Assembly (NCBI GenBank): GCA_023392975.1
Contig: JAEWNA010000195.1
Location: 1-16,379 of the forward strand
Source of the DNA: Pseudomonadota bacterium
GTDB taxonomy: Bacteria > Pseudomonadota > Gammaproteobacteria > Xanthomonadales > Xanthomonadaceae
Direction of reading: 5' to 3'
DNA length: 16,379 bases
Below, in pieces: positions 1-5,812 of this stretch; the first letter of the stretch is position 1; each line of letters begins with the position of its first letter. The notes beneath the pieces are model-generated. The model was given only the letters and a program-made list of their open reading frames with translations. It searched no databases and was not told where the DNA came from. Position numbers and translations under genes: made by a program.

Positions 1-409
1 GTCGCAGGGCGTGCCCGATTACCAGAAGGCCTACGCGGCGGTGTTCGGGCAGGGCTTGTGGACCATCGCCGGCTCGGTGCTGGCGTTCCTGCTGGGACAA
101 CTGATCGACGTCTCGGTGTTCCATCGCATCCGCCGCATCACCGGCGAGCGCCACGTCTGGTTCCGCGCCACCGGCTCCACCGCGGTGTCGCAACTGGTCG
201 ACAGCTTCGTCGTGCTCTACATCGCGTTCGTGCTGGGGCCGCAGCACTGGTCGATGTCGCTGTTCTTCGCAGTCAGTACCGTCAACTACCTCTACAAGAT
301 GCTGGCCGCGATCGCGCTGATCCCGCTGCTGTACCTGATGCGGCGGGCGATCGACGCCTACCTCGGCACCGAGCGCGCCGAACAGCTGCGGCACCAGGCG
401 GCGCATTGA
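1..409 (+). CDS. yhhQ: Queuosine precursor transporter, YhhQ/QueT-like, 3' part
   Basis: The reading frame is open to the left edge (codons from base 2) and ends in TGA at 407-409, so the gene's 5' part lies outside the window. The visible 135 or so residues contain three to four hydrophobic segments and the stretch GSTAVSQLVDSFVVLYIAF. That stretch is characteristic of the YhhQ family (formerly DUF165, vitamin-uptake-like ECF S-component relatives). Family members are inner-membrane proteins that import queuosine precursors (preQ0/preQ1) for tRNA modification. The short polar tail, ending at His, is normal for the family. A 113-nt gap separates it from the next gene on the same strand. Family assignment is firm; substrate preference cannot be judged from this fragment. 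Confidence 0.85.
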   Translation, partial: SQGVPDYQKAYAAVFGQGLWTIAGSVLAFLLGQLIDVSVFHRIRRITGERHVWFRATGSTAVSQLVDSFVVLYIAFVLGPQHWSMSLFFAVSTVNYLYKMLAAIALIPLLYLMRRAIDAYLGTERAEQLRHQAAH

Positions 410-522
410 CCCGCCACCGGCGGGTTTCCGACGGCGCGTCGCGTCGCCAGTGACCTTTGGCCGATGCCGTGCCCCGGGTTTCGCGCGACCCTCCCGGCAT
501 CGCCCCCGCCCGGAGTGTTCCC

Positions 523-2352
523 ATGTCCTCGTACGCCTCGCCCCGCCGGCACGCGCTGCTCGCGTTCGCCGTCGCTTTCGCGCTGACCGGCACCGTCGCC
601 CTGTCCGCTTCCGCTGCGGACGCCCCGCAAGCCGCCGCCAGGGCCGAAACCAAGGCGCAGAAGCTCGATCGCCTGTACGAGGCCTACTGGGAAGAGACCC
701 TCAAGCTCAATCCGCTGCAGGCGACGTTCCAGGGCGATTCCCGCTACAACGACCAGTTGCCGAACTTCCTGACCGCGGAATTCCGCCAGCAGGCGCACGA
801 CTTCACCGTGCGCTGGCTGAAGACGATCGAGGACGTCGGTCCCGAAGGCCTGAGCGGCCAGGACCGCCTGAGCTACGACATCTTCGTCAAGAACGCCAGG
901 GATTCGCTGGAGGGCGAGCAGTTCCCGGGCCACCTGATGCCGATGAACCAGTTCACCAACCTCGCCGGCTTCGCCGCGCAACTGGGCTCCGGCACCGGGC
1001 CGCAACCGTTCAAGACGGTGAAGGACTACGACAACTGGCGCGCCCGCGGCGCGAAGATGCCGGCGATCTTCGACCAGGCCATCGCCAACATGCGCGAAGG
1101 CATGCGCGAAGGCGTGGTGCAGCCGAAGGCGCTGATGGTGAAGGTGCTGCCGCAACTGGACGCGCTCACCAGCGACGACCCCGAGAAGACCCTGTTCTGG
1201 GGGCCGATCAAGAACCTGCCCGCCGGCTTCTCCGACGCCGACAAGGCCCGCATCACTGCCGAATACCGCACGATGATCGCGCAGGAGATCATGCCGGCGT
1301 TCAAGCGCATGCGCGAGTTCATCGCCAAGGAATACCTGCCCGCCTGCCGCGACAGCGCCGGCATGGGCGACCTGCCCAACGGCAAGGCCTGGTATGCCTA
1401 CAACGCCTACCAGAGCATGTCGATCCGCCGCTCGCCGGAAGAAGTGCACAAGATCGGCCTGAGCGAAGTCGCGCGCATCCACGACGAGATGCGCAAGGTC
1501 ATGGCCCAGGTCGGCTTCAAGGGCACGCTGCAGGACTTCTTCCACTACCTCAACACCGACAAGCAATTCGAGTTCGCGTCGGAAGAGGCGCTGCTCGCGC
1601 ATTACCGCAGCATCGAAGCGAGGCTCCAGCCCGGCCTCGAGCGCGAATTCCACCTGATGCCGAAGGCCGGCTTCGAGATCCGCCCGGTCGAGGCGTTCCG
1701 CGCGCAGTCCGCCGCCGGCGGCGAATACCAGTCGCCGAGCGAGGACGGCAGCCGCCCGGGCATCTTCTACGTCAACACCTACGACCTGCCCAGCCGCAAG
1801 ACCTGGGACAGCGAGGACCTGTTCCTGCACGAGGCCAAGCCCGGCCACCACTTCCAGATCGCGATCCAGCAGGAACTGACCGGCATCCCGAAGTTCCGCC
1901 GCTTCGGCGGCGAAACCGCGTTCGCAGAAGGCTGGGGGCTGTACTCGGAGACGATCGGCAAGGAACTGGGCATGCTCCAGGACCCGTACATGTACGCCGG
2001 CATGCTGCAGAACGAACTCTGGCGCGCGATCCGCCTGGTGGTGGACACCGGCTTCCACAGCAAGGGCTGGACCCGCGACCAGGTGATCGCCTACATGCGC
2101 GAGAACTCGGCGGTCAGCGAAGTCGACGCCGTCGCCGAGGCCGAACGCTACATGGCCATCCCCGGCCAGGCGCTGGCGTACAAGACCGGCCAGATGAAGA
2201 TCACCGAACTGCGCGCCCGTGCAGAGAAGGCGCTCGGTGACCGCTTCGACATCCGCGCCTTCCACGACGAGATCCTCAAGGACGGCGCGGTGCCGCTGGA
2301 CATCCTCGACGCGAAGGTCGACCGCTGGATCGACAGCCAGAAGAAGCCGTGA
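523..2352 (+). CDS. Exported DUF885 family metallopeptidase-like protein
   Basis: The protein has 609 residues. I chose the ATG at 523 because GGAG lies 7 nt upstream (512-515) and a signal peptide then begins at once: RRH at residues 8-10, a hydrophobic run from about 12 to 30, and a likely cut near ASA|ADA. A longer in-frame extension to 457 has no such support. The DUF885 signature HEAKPGHH is at residues 436-443, and FAEGWGLYSE follows at 467-476. His436, Glu437, His442/His443 and Glu469 are the expected metal/catalytic set of this zincin-like family, which is distantly related to M3/M32 peptidases. The full length fits the family. It is probably a periplasmic or secreted, possibly lipid-unanchored, peptidase; the substrate is unknown. 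It is convergent with the glutamate-synthase-like gene, with a strong hairpin between them. Confidence 0.9.
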   Translation: MSSYASPRRHALLAFAVAFALTGTVALSASAADAPQAAARAETKAQKLDRLYEAYWEETLKLNPLQATFQGDSRYNDQLPNFLTAEFRQQAHDFTVRWLKTIEDVGPEGLSGQDRLSYDIFVKNARDSLEGEQFPGHLMPMNQFTNLAGFAAQLGSGTGPQPFKTVKDYDNWRARGAKMPAIFDQAIANMREGMREGVVQPKALMVKVLPQLDALTSDDPEKTLFWGPIKNLPAGFSDADKARITAEYRTMIAQEIMPAFKRMREFIAKEYLPACRDSAGMGDLPNGKAWYAYNAYQSMSIRRSPEEVHKIGLSEVARIHDEMRKVMAQVGFKGTLQDFFHYLNTDKQFEFASEEALLAHYRSIEARLQPGLEREFHLMPKAGFEIRPVEAFRAQSAAGGEYQSPSEDGSRPGIFYVNTYDLPSRKTWDSEDLFLHEAKPGHHFQIAIQQELTGIPKFRRFGGETAFAEGWGLYSETIGKELGMLQDPYMYAGMLQNELWRAIRLVVDTGFHSKGWTRDQVIAYMRENSAVSEVDAVAEAERYMAIPGQALAYKTGQMKITELRARAEKALGDRFDIRAFHDEILKDGAVPLDILDAKVDRWIDSQKKP

Positions 2353-2369
2353 CCGCGACCCGGTGATGC

Positions 2370-2407
2370 GACACGCGAAGGGCGGCCTCGGCCGCCCTTC
2401 GCGTGTC
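2370..2407. terminator. 17-bp hairpin between convergent genes, probable bidirectional terminator
   Basis: A perfect 17-bp inverted repeat (2370-2386 with 2391-2407) with a CTCG tetraloop lies 17 nt after the DUF885 stop and 19 nt before the end of the opposing gene. Neither side has a T-run, so it is not a classical intrinsic terminator. Its position between two convergent genes fits a bidirectional U-tract-less terminator or an mRNA 3'-end stabiliser. Confidence 0.7.
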
Positions 2408-2426
2408 CGGACCCGGCATCGAGCCG

Positions 2427-4055
2427 TCAGTACGCCTTACTCCCCAGCAGCGTCCGCAGTCGCTCAGGCGGCGCGAAGCTGTCGCTGCGGGCGTGTGCCC
2501 AGTAGTCGTGGAACACCGCGTGGTCGCTGATGCGGCCACCCAGCAGTTCACCCGGTTCGAGGAACCGGTACAGCGCATTCAACGAACGCACTTCGGTCGG
2601 CGACACCCGGCGCAGGATGTGCTCCGGCCCGAGCTGCGATGGATGTTCCAGCCCGGCCGCGCACAGCATCTCGCGCAGCGCCTTCAGGGTGTGCGCGTGG
2701 AAGTTGTGCACGCGGGTGGCCTTGTCGGGCACGTCGAGCTTGCGCCAGCGCGACGGGTCCTGGGTCGCGACGCCGGTCGGGCAGCGATCGGTGTGGCAGC
2801 TCTGCGCCTGGATGCAGCCCAGCGCGAACATGAAGCCGCGGGCGGCATTGCACCAGTCCGCGCCCAGCGCCAGCGTGCGCGCGATGTCGAAGGCGCTGGT
2901 GATGCGCCCCGCCGCGCCGACGCGCACGCGGTCGCGCAAGCCCAGGCCCACCAGCGTGTTGTGCACCAGCATCAGGCCTTCGTGCATCGGCACGCCGACA
3001 TGGTCGATGAATTCCGCCGGCGCCGCGCCGGTGCCGCCCTCGCCGCCGTCGACGACGATGAAGTCCGGCAGCAGGCCGGTCTCCTGCATCGCCCTGGCGA
3101 TCGCGAACCACTCCCACGGATGGCCGATCGCCAGCTTGAAGCCGGCCGGCTTGCCACCCGACAGCGTGCGCATCTTCGCGACGAATTCCAGCAGTCCCAC
3201 CGGCGTGGAGAACGCCGAATGCCGCGACGGCGACACGCAGTCCACGCCCTGTTTCACGCCGCGGCATTCGGCGATCTCGGCGCTGACCTTCGCCGCCGGC
3301 AGCACCCCGCCATGGCCGGGCTTGGCGCCCTGCGACAGCTTCAGCTCGACCATCTTCACCTGCGGATCGACGGCGTTCGCCGCGAAGCGCTCGTCGCTGA
3401 AGCTGCCGTCCTCGTTGCGGCAGCCGAAATAGCCGCTGCCGACCTCCCAGACCAGGTCGCCACCGTTCTCGCGGTGGTAGGACGAGATCGAGCCCTCGCC
3501 GGTGTCGTGGTAGAACCCGCCCCGCTTCGCGCCGGCGTTGAGCGCGCGGATCGCGTTCGCCGACAGCGCGCCGAAGCTCATGGCCGAGATGTTGAACACG
3601 CTGGCGTCGTAGACCGCATCGCCCTCGCCGCCGATGCGGACGCGGAAATCGTCGGAATCGATCTTCGAGGGCATCATCGAGTGGTTGATCCACTCGTATT
3701 CCTCGCCGTACACGTCCTGCTGGGTACCGAACGGGCGCGTGTCGTTGACCGCCTTCGCCCGCTGGTAGACCAGCGCCCGCTGCTGGCGCGAGTACGGCAC
3801 TTCCGCCGTGTCGGACTCGATGAAGTACTGGCGCATCTCGGGCCCGATCGACTCCAGCCCGTAGCGGAAATGGGCGAGGATCGGATAGTTGCGGCGCAAC
3901 GTGCTGCGGGTCTGCAACAGGTCCCAGGAGCCCAGCGCAGCAAGCAGCGCGAAGACGCCCAGCGCCCACCACCAGCCGTCGCCGAAGCGGGCGACCGCGA
4001 ACGCGGACAGCAGGGTCAGGAGCAGGCTGGCGAGATAGGCGGCATAGCGCGACAT
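2427..4055 (-). CDS. Membrane-anchored FMN-binding glutamate synthase-like protein
   Basis: The protein has 542 residues. The frame runs upstream into the tRNA-Leu gene, so the ATG at 4055 (MSRYAAYLAS) is chosen; it has no good Shine-Dalgarno. Two hydrophobic segments (about residues 4-22 and 26-42) anchor the N-terminus in the membrane. The rest is the FMN-barrel domain of the glutamate synthase large subunit (PF01645 type), with VVDGGEGGTGAAP in the middle of the barrel. A Cys414-x5-Cys420-x4-Cys425 motif has the exact spacing of the GltB 3Fe-4S ligands. The glutaminase and GXGXG domains of true GltB are absent. These stand-alone proteins are common in proteobacteria but their reaction is not established, so I do not call it gltB. 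Its promoter may be that of the upstream tRNA-Leu, 54 nt away. Confidence 0.88.
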   Translation of the reverse strand: MSRYAAYLASLLLTLLSAFAVARFGDGWWWALGVFALLAALGSWDLLQTRSTLRRNYPILAHFRYGLESIGPEMRQYFIESDTAEVPYSRQQRALVYQRAKAVNDTRPFGTQQDVYGEEYEWINHSMMPSKIDSDDFRVRIGGEGDAVYDASVFNISAMSFGALSANAIRALNAGAKRGGFYHDTGEGSISSYHRENGGDLVWEVGSGYFGCRNEDGSFSDERFAANAVDPQVKMVELKLSQGAKPGHGGVLPAAKVSAEIAECRGVKQGVDCVSPSRHSAFSTPVGLLEFVAKMRTLSGGKPAGFKLAIGHPWEWFAIARAMQETGLLPDFIVVDGGEGGTGAAPAEFIDHVGVPMHEGLMLVHNTLVGLGLRDRVRVGAAGRITSAFDIARTLALGADWCNAARGFMFALGCIQAQSCHTDRCPTGVATQDPSRWRKLDVPDKATRVHNFHAHTLKALREMLCAAGLEHPSQLGPEHILRRVSPTEVRSLNALYRFLEPGELLGGRISDHAVFHDYWAHARSDSFAPPERLRTLLGSKAY

Positions 4056-4109
4056 GCGGACGGTCCGGTGGCGGCAGGCGACGAGCGATGCGGGATCGTC
4101 CGCACGCCA

Positions 4110-4197
4110 TGGTGCCCGGGGTGGGACTCGAACCCACACGACCCTCGCGGGCCGGGGGATTTTAAGTCCCCTGCGTCTACCGTTTCGCCACCCGGGC
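4110..4197 (-). tRNA. leuZ: tRNA-Leu(UAA)
   Basis: Read on the minus strand, a 7-bp acceptor stem (GCCCGGG with CCCGGGC), a D-arm, an anticodon stem GGGGA/TCCCC enclosing TAA, a long variable arm typical of class II tRNAs, and a T-arm with GGTTCGAGTCC fold correctly. The 3' CCA is encoded (4110-4112) after discriminator A. The anticodon and position resemble leuZ, which in E. coli follows glyW-cysT; here it is about 4 kb from tRNA-Cys. Confidence 0.96.
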
Positions 4198-4225
4198 CTG
4201 CGTCATCCGGAGCAACGCACCGGAA

Positions 4226-4238
4226 CGGGCCGAGTATA
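4226..4238 (-). promoter_or_regulatory. -10 box of tRNA-Leu promoter
   Basis: On the minus strand a TATACT hexamer (plus-strand AGTATA, 4233-4238) is followed by a GC-rich discriminator (CGGCCCG) and lies about 36 nt before the tRNA 5' end. No convincing -35 hexamer is visible at 17 nt. GC-rich discriminators are typical of stringently controlled stable-RNA promoters. Confidence 0.55.
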
Positions 4239-4315
4239 AGCGCCGTCGACCGGGGACGCGTCGCGGTCGGCACCAGCACGAAGTTTCTCGCCGCACTCGC
4301 GCGCCTCTGCAAGGG

Positions 4316-4750
4316 TCATGCAGTGCGTGGCGATCCCGGCAGGCGCGGGAGCCAGCCCAGCCAGTCGCCGGCGGCATGGCGTTGGCGCGAACCCGCAGCG
4401 TCCACCGCGCGCGCATCCGCCTCCTGGAGACGGACGGATTCGGCGCCGATGATGTCGAGATGCACCTCGTCGCGTCCGTCGGCGACACCCCGCCGCGGGT
4501 CGGACGCGGCCAGGCGCACCTCGATCTCGCCGACCAGGAAGGCGCGGACGTTGAGCAGGGAGAACAGGTACCAGCACCCGCCGTCGGATTGCGGCGCCGG
4601 CCGGAGCGCGACGCCGTCGAGCACCAGCTCGCGATGCCAGGGGGCGACCACCCCGAACGTGACGCGTTCCCCGAGACGGCCGTGGACGACGATGCGGACG
4701 TCGTCGTCGAGTTGGAGCGTGCCGCCGACGCGGCAGACCAGACGCTGCAT
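4316..4750 (-). CDS. CsrA-like protein with a second degenerate CsrA-like unit
   Basis: The protein has 144 residues. The start at 4750 is set by a strong Shine-Dalgarno (GGGAGGT, 4756-4762) 5 nt away; the frame extends upstream without support. Residues 1-51 align without a gap to CsrA/RsmA: Leu4, Arg7, Val8, Gly9, Thr11, Leu12, Asp16, Val18, Gly24, Gly27, Val30, Gly33, Val34, Ala36 and Pro37 are all kept. Arg44, the key RNA-contact residue of CsrA, is Leu here, and Arg6 is Cys. Residues about 61-116 look like a second unit: Val68, Leu72 and Val78 match Val8, Leu12 and Val18, and residues 95-113 resemble the VRIGVNAPKEV to EEI strand-helix, with an insert of about 6 residues in the loop. A basic tail follows. 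It is clearly not the housekeeping csrA (about 60-70 aa). It may be an RNA-binding variant, a CsrA partner/antagonist or a dead paralogue; the second unit is less certain than the first. Confidence 0.72.
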   Translation of the reverse strand: MQRLVCRVGGTLQLDDDVRIVVHGRLGERVTFGVVAPWHRELVLDGVALRPAPQSDGGCWYLFSLLNVRAFLVGEIEVRLAASDPRRGVADGRDEVHLDIIGAESVRLQEADARAVDAAGSRQRHAAGDWLGWLPRLPGSPRTA

Positions 4751-4755
4751 GATGC

Positions 4756-4765
4756 ACCTCCCTGT
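4756..4765 (-). promoter_or_regulatory. Shine-Dalgarno overlapping a CsrA-type target sequence
   Basis: On the minus strand ACAGGGAGGT lies 5 nt before the ATG of the CsrA-like gene. It is a near-consensus ribosome site and also fits the core of the CsrA SELEX site (ACARGGAUGU) at 9 of 10 positions. Any strong SD partly matches that consensus, so only the ACA prefix and the GU end add specific information. Confidence 0.45.
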
Positions 4766-4808
4766 GGATTCGGCGAACGGGATGTCGCCGTACCGGCCCC
4801 GGTGTCGT

Positions 4809-4906
4809 CGCAAGGCCCCCTTGCGCCGGTGGTTCCGGCGTTCGCGATCTTCGGAATGCGCGATCCGCGCTGCCTCGGGAGGCGGTAGAATCCCCGTGGA
4901 GCGGGG
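4809..4906 (-). promoter_or_regulatory. Structured 5' leader of the CsrA-like gene
   Basis: Between the presumed promoter near 4965 and the start at 4750 no gene is seen. The leader contains three short perfect hairpins: 4809-4825 (7-bp stem, 3-nt loop), GCCTC/GAGGC at about 4872-4883, and CCCCG/CGGGG at 4892-4906 (5-nt loop). Read on the plus strand, the last hairpin has GGA in its loop, as in CsrA target hairpins; on the minus-strand transcript it does not. Confidence 0.4.
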
Positions 4907-4929
4907 CTTGATGCGCATTTTTCGATAGC

Positions 4930-4950
4930 GTTAGTTAGCTAATAGTTAGC
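4930..4950. promoter_or_regulatory. Operator-like repeat cluster in divergent promoter region
   Basis: Three copies of GTTAG (4930, 4934, 4945) occur, two of them extended to GTTAGC and spaced 11 bp apart. They form two overlapping palindromes: TTAGCTAA (4935-4942) and GCTAA-TAG-TTAGC (4938-4950). The stretch is AT-rich in a very GC-rich background and lies between the CsrA-like gene (minus) and the Cro/C1-type gene (plus). The natural candidate binder is the adjacent HTH protein. Confidence 0.6.
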
Positions 4951-4970
4951 ACTCCGGGATGGCTTGTCAA
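4942..4970 (-). promoter_or_regulatory. Putative minus-strand promoter for the CsrA-like gene
   Basis: A perfect -35 TTGACA (minus strand, 4970-4965) is followed at 17 nt by AACTAT (4947-4942), a 3 of 6 match to the -10 consensus. The proposed -10 overlaps the GTTAGC operator, so binding there would repress. The -10 assignment is weak. Confidence 0.4.
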
Positions 4971-4979
4971 GCGGTAGGC

Positions 4980-4985
4980 TATGAT
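4980..4985 (+). promoter_or_regulatory. Putative -10 box for the Cro/C1-type gene
   Basis: TATGAT (5 of 6 to consensus) lies 35 nt before the ATG at 5021. No -35 hexamer is visible at 16-18 nt, so the promoter may need an activator, possibly at the operator 30-50 nt upstream. Confidence 0.35.
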
Positions 4986-5020
4986 CCGGGAGGGAGCCGG
5001 ACGAGTACGCAACGACGGGA

Positions 5021-5686
5021 ATGGACAAGTACGCACAAGCCTTCGCGGATGCCATGAACGAAACGGGCATGCGGAACACCACGGTGGCCGCGCAGCTGGA
5101 GGGCATCGGATACAACAACGTGTCGCAGTGGCGTACCGGCAGGCGTCCGATCCCCGCGGATCACGCGCCCGCGATCGCCGCGTTGCTGGATGTCCCACCC
5201 GAACGGATCAGCAAGGCTTACGCACGGCGGATGCATGCCGAGTCGGCCCGGATGGCGATGGCGTCCGGCAGCCCCGAACGGGGCAACGTGCCCGCGGAGC
5301 ATGTCGCGATCCAGCACCTCGCCGGGTTCGGTCGCGGCGATGGCTGCGAGCGCATCCTGCTGCCGGAGTTCATCGTGCGCAGGGAGCTCGGGCCGACGTC
5401 GATCGAGAACGTGCGTTGGGCGGTGCAGCTTTCGCGCGCGATGGAACCGGAGATCAAGCGTTTCGCGCTGGTCCTGGTCGACACGTCGATCAGCAGGCAC
5501 GAAGATGTGGTGGATGGCGGCATCTATGCCTACACGCTCTGGGGGAGACCGGACATCCGCCGTCTTCTGGTGAGGCGGGACGCATGGTGCCTCGTCGGTC
5601 AGGGGGGCGGGAGCGAACGGATCGACGTGTCCGCGACGGATCTGTCGAACATCCGCATCCACGGCGCCGTGACCGGTTGGCTATGA
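5021..5686 (+). CDS. Cro/C1-type regulator with inactive S24/LexA-like domain
   Basis: The protein has 221 residues. The ATG at 5021 is the only start before an in-frame stop (4982-4984); its ribosome site is poor, with GGGA abutting the ATG. Residues about 5-65 form an XRE-type helix-turn-helix (NNVSQWRTGRRPIP in the recognition region). The C-terminus, about residues 130-221, follows the S24 peptidase/LexA fold: MEPEI, then VLVDTS (151-156), then DGGIYAYTL (165-173), then IRRLLVRRD. In active members the first motif is GDSMEP; here it reads SRAMEP, so the nucleophile Ser is Ala140, and the general-base Lys before RL is Arg180. The protein should bind DNA and dimerise but not self-cleave. 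It is divergent from the CsrA-like gene across a shared operator and lies upstream of the MASE1 gene in the same direction. The phage-like fold suggests domestication; no other phage genes are present. Confidence 0.82.
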   Translation: MDKYAQAFADAMNETGMRNTTVAAQLEGIGYNNVSQWRTGRRPIPADHAPAIAALLDVPPERISKAYARRMHAESARMAMASGSPERGNVPAEHVAIQHLAGFGRGDGCERILLPEFIVRRELGPTSIENVRWAVQLSRAMEPEIKRFALVLVDTSISRHEDVVDGGIYAYTLWGRPDIRRLLVRRDAWCLVGQGGGSERIDVSATDLSNIRIHGAVTGWL

Positions 5687-5717
5687 TGCGTACCAGTCGT
5701 CCGGAAGCGGGTTGCGG

Positions 5718-5739
5718 GGTTTGACGAACCTGTTTTTTT
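5718..5739 (+). terminator. Weak hairpin plus T7 run after the Cro/C1-type gene
   Basis: GGTT (5718-5721) pairs with AACC (5727-5730) and a run of seven T follows at 5733-5739. The stem is only 4-5 bp, so termination is doubtful. The same place offers TTGACG (5721-5726) as a possible -35 box for the next gene, without a clear -10. Confidence 0.3.
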
Positions 5740-5812
5740 GTGCGAATAGCTTCTGCGCGGTATCTCAAGGATGGAATTCCGGCAGGCGACACAGAGGAAA
5801 CAGGGAGAAGCC

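Noticed and set aside
358..2265. 635-residue open frame on the minus strand opposite the DUF885 gene
   Set aside because: It is a GC-driven shadow: composition is dominated by Ala, Gly, Val, Arg, Leu and His, no domain is recognisable, and it covers a clear gene on the other strand.
4892..4906. Plus-strand CsrA-type hairpin with GGA in the loop
   Set aside because: It would need a plus-strand transcript starting left of 4892, for which no promoter is seen; the expected transcript there is minus-strand.
4751..4918. N-terminal extension of the CsrA-like protein to an ATG at 4918
   Set aside because: The added 56 residues are basic and unlike CsrA, no ribosome site precedes 4918, while a strong one precedes 4750 and the CsrA alignment begins exactly at that Met.
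2403..4928. 841-residue open frame on the plus strand
   Set aside because: It runs antisense to the glutamate-synthase-like gene, through tRNA-Leu and through the CsrA-like gene, with no recognisable domain or ribosome site.
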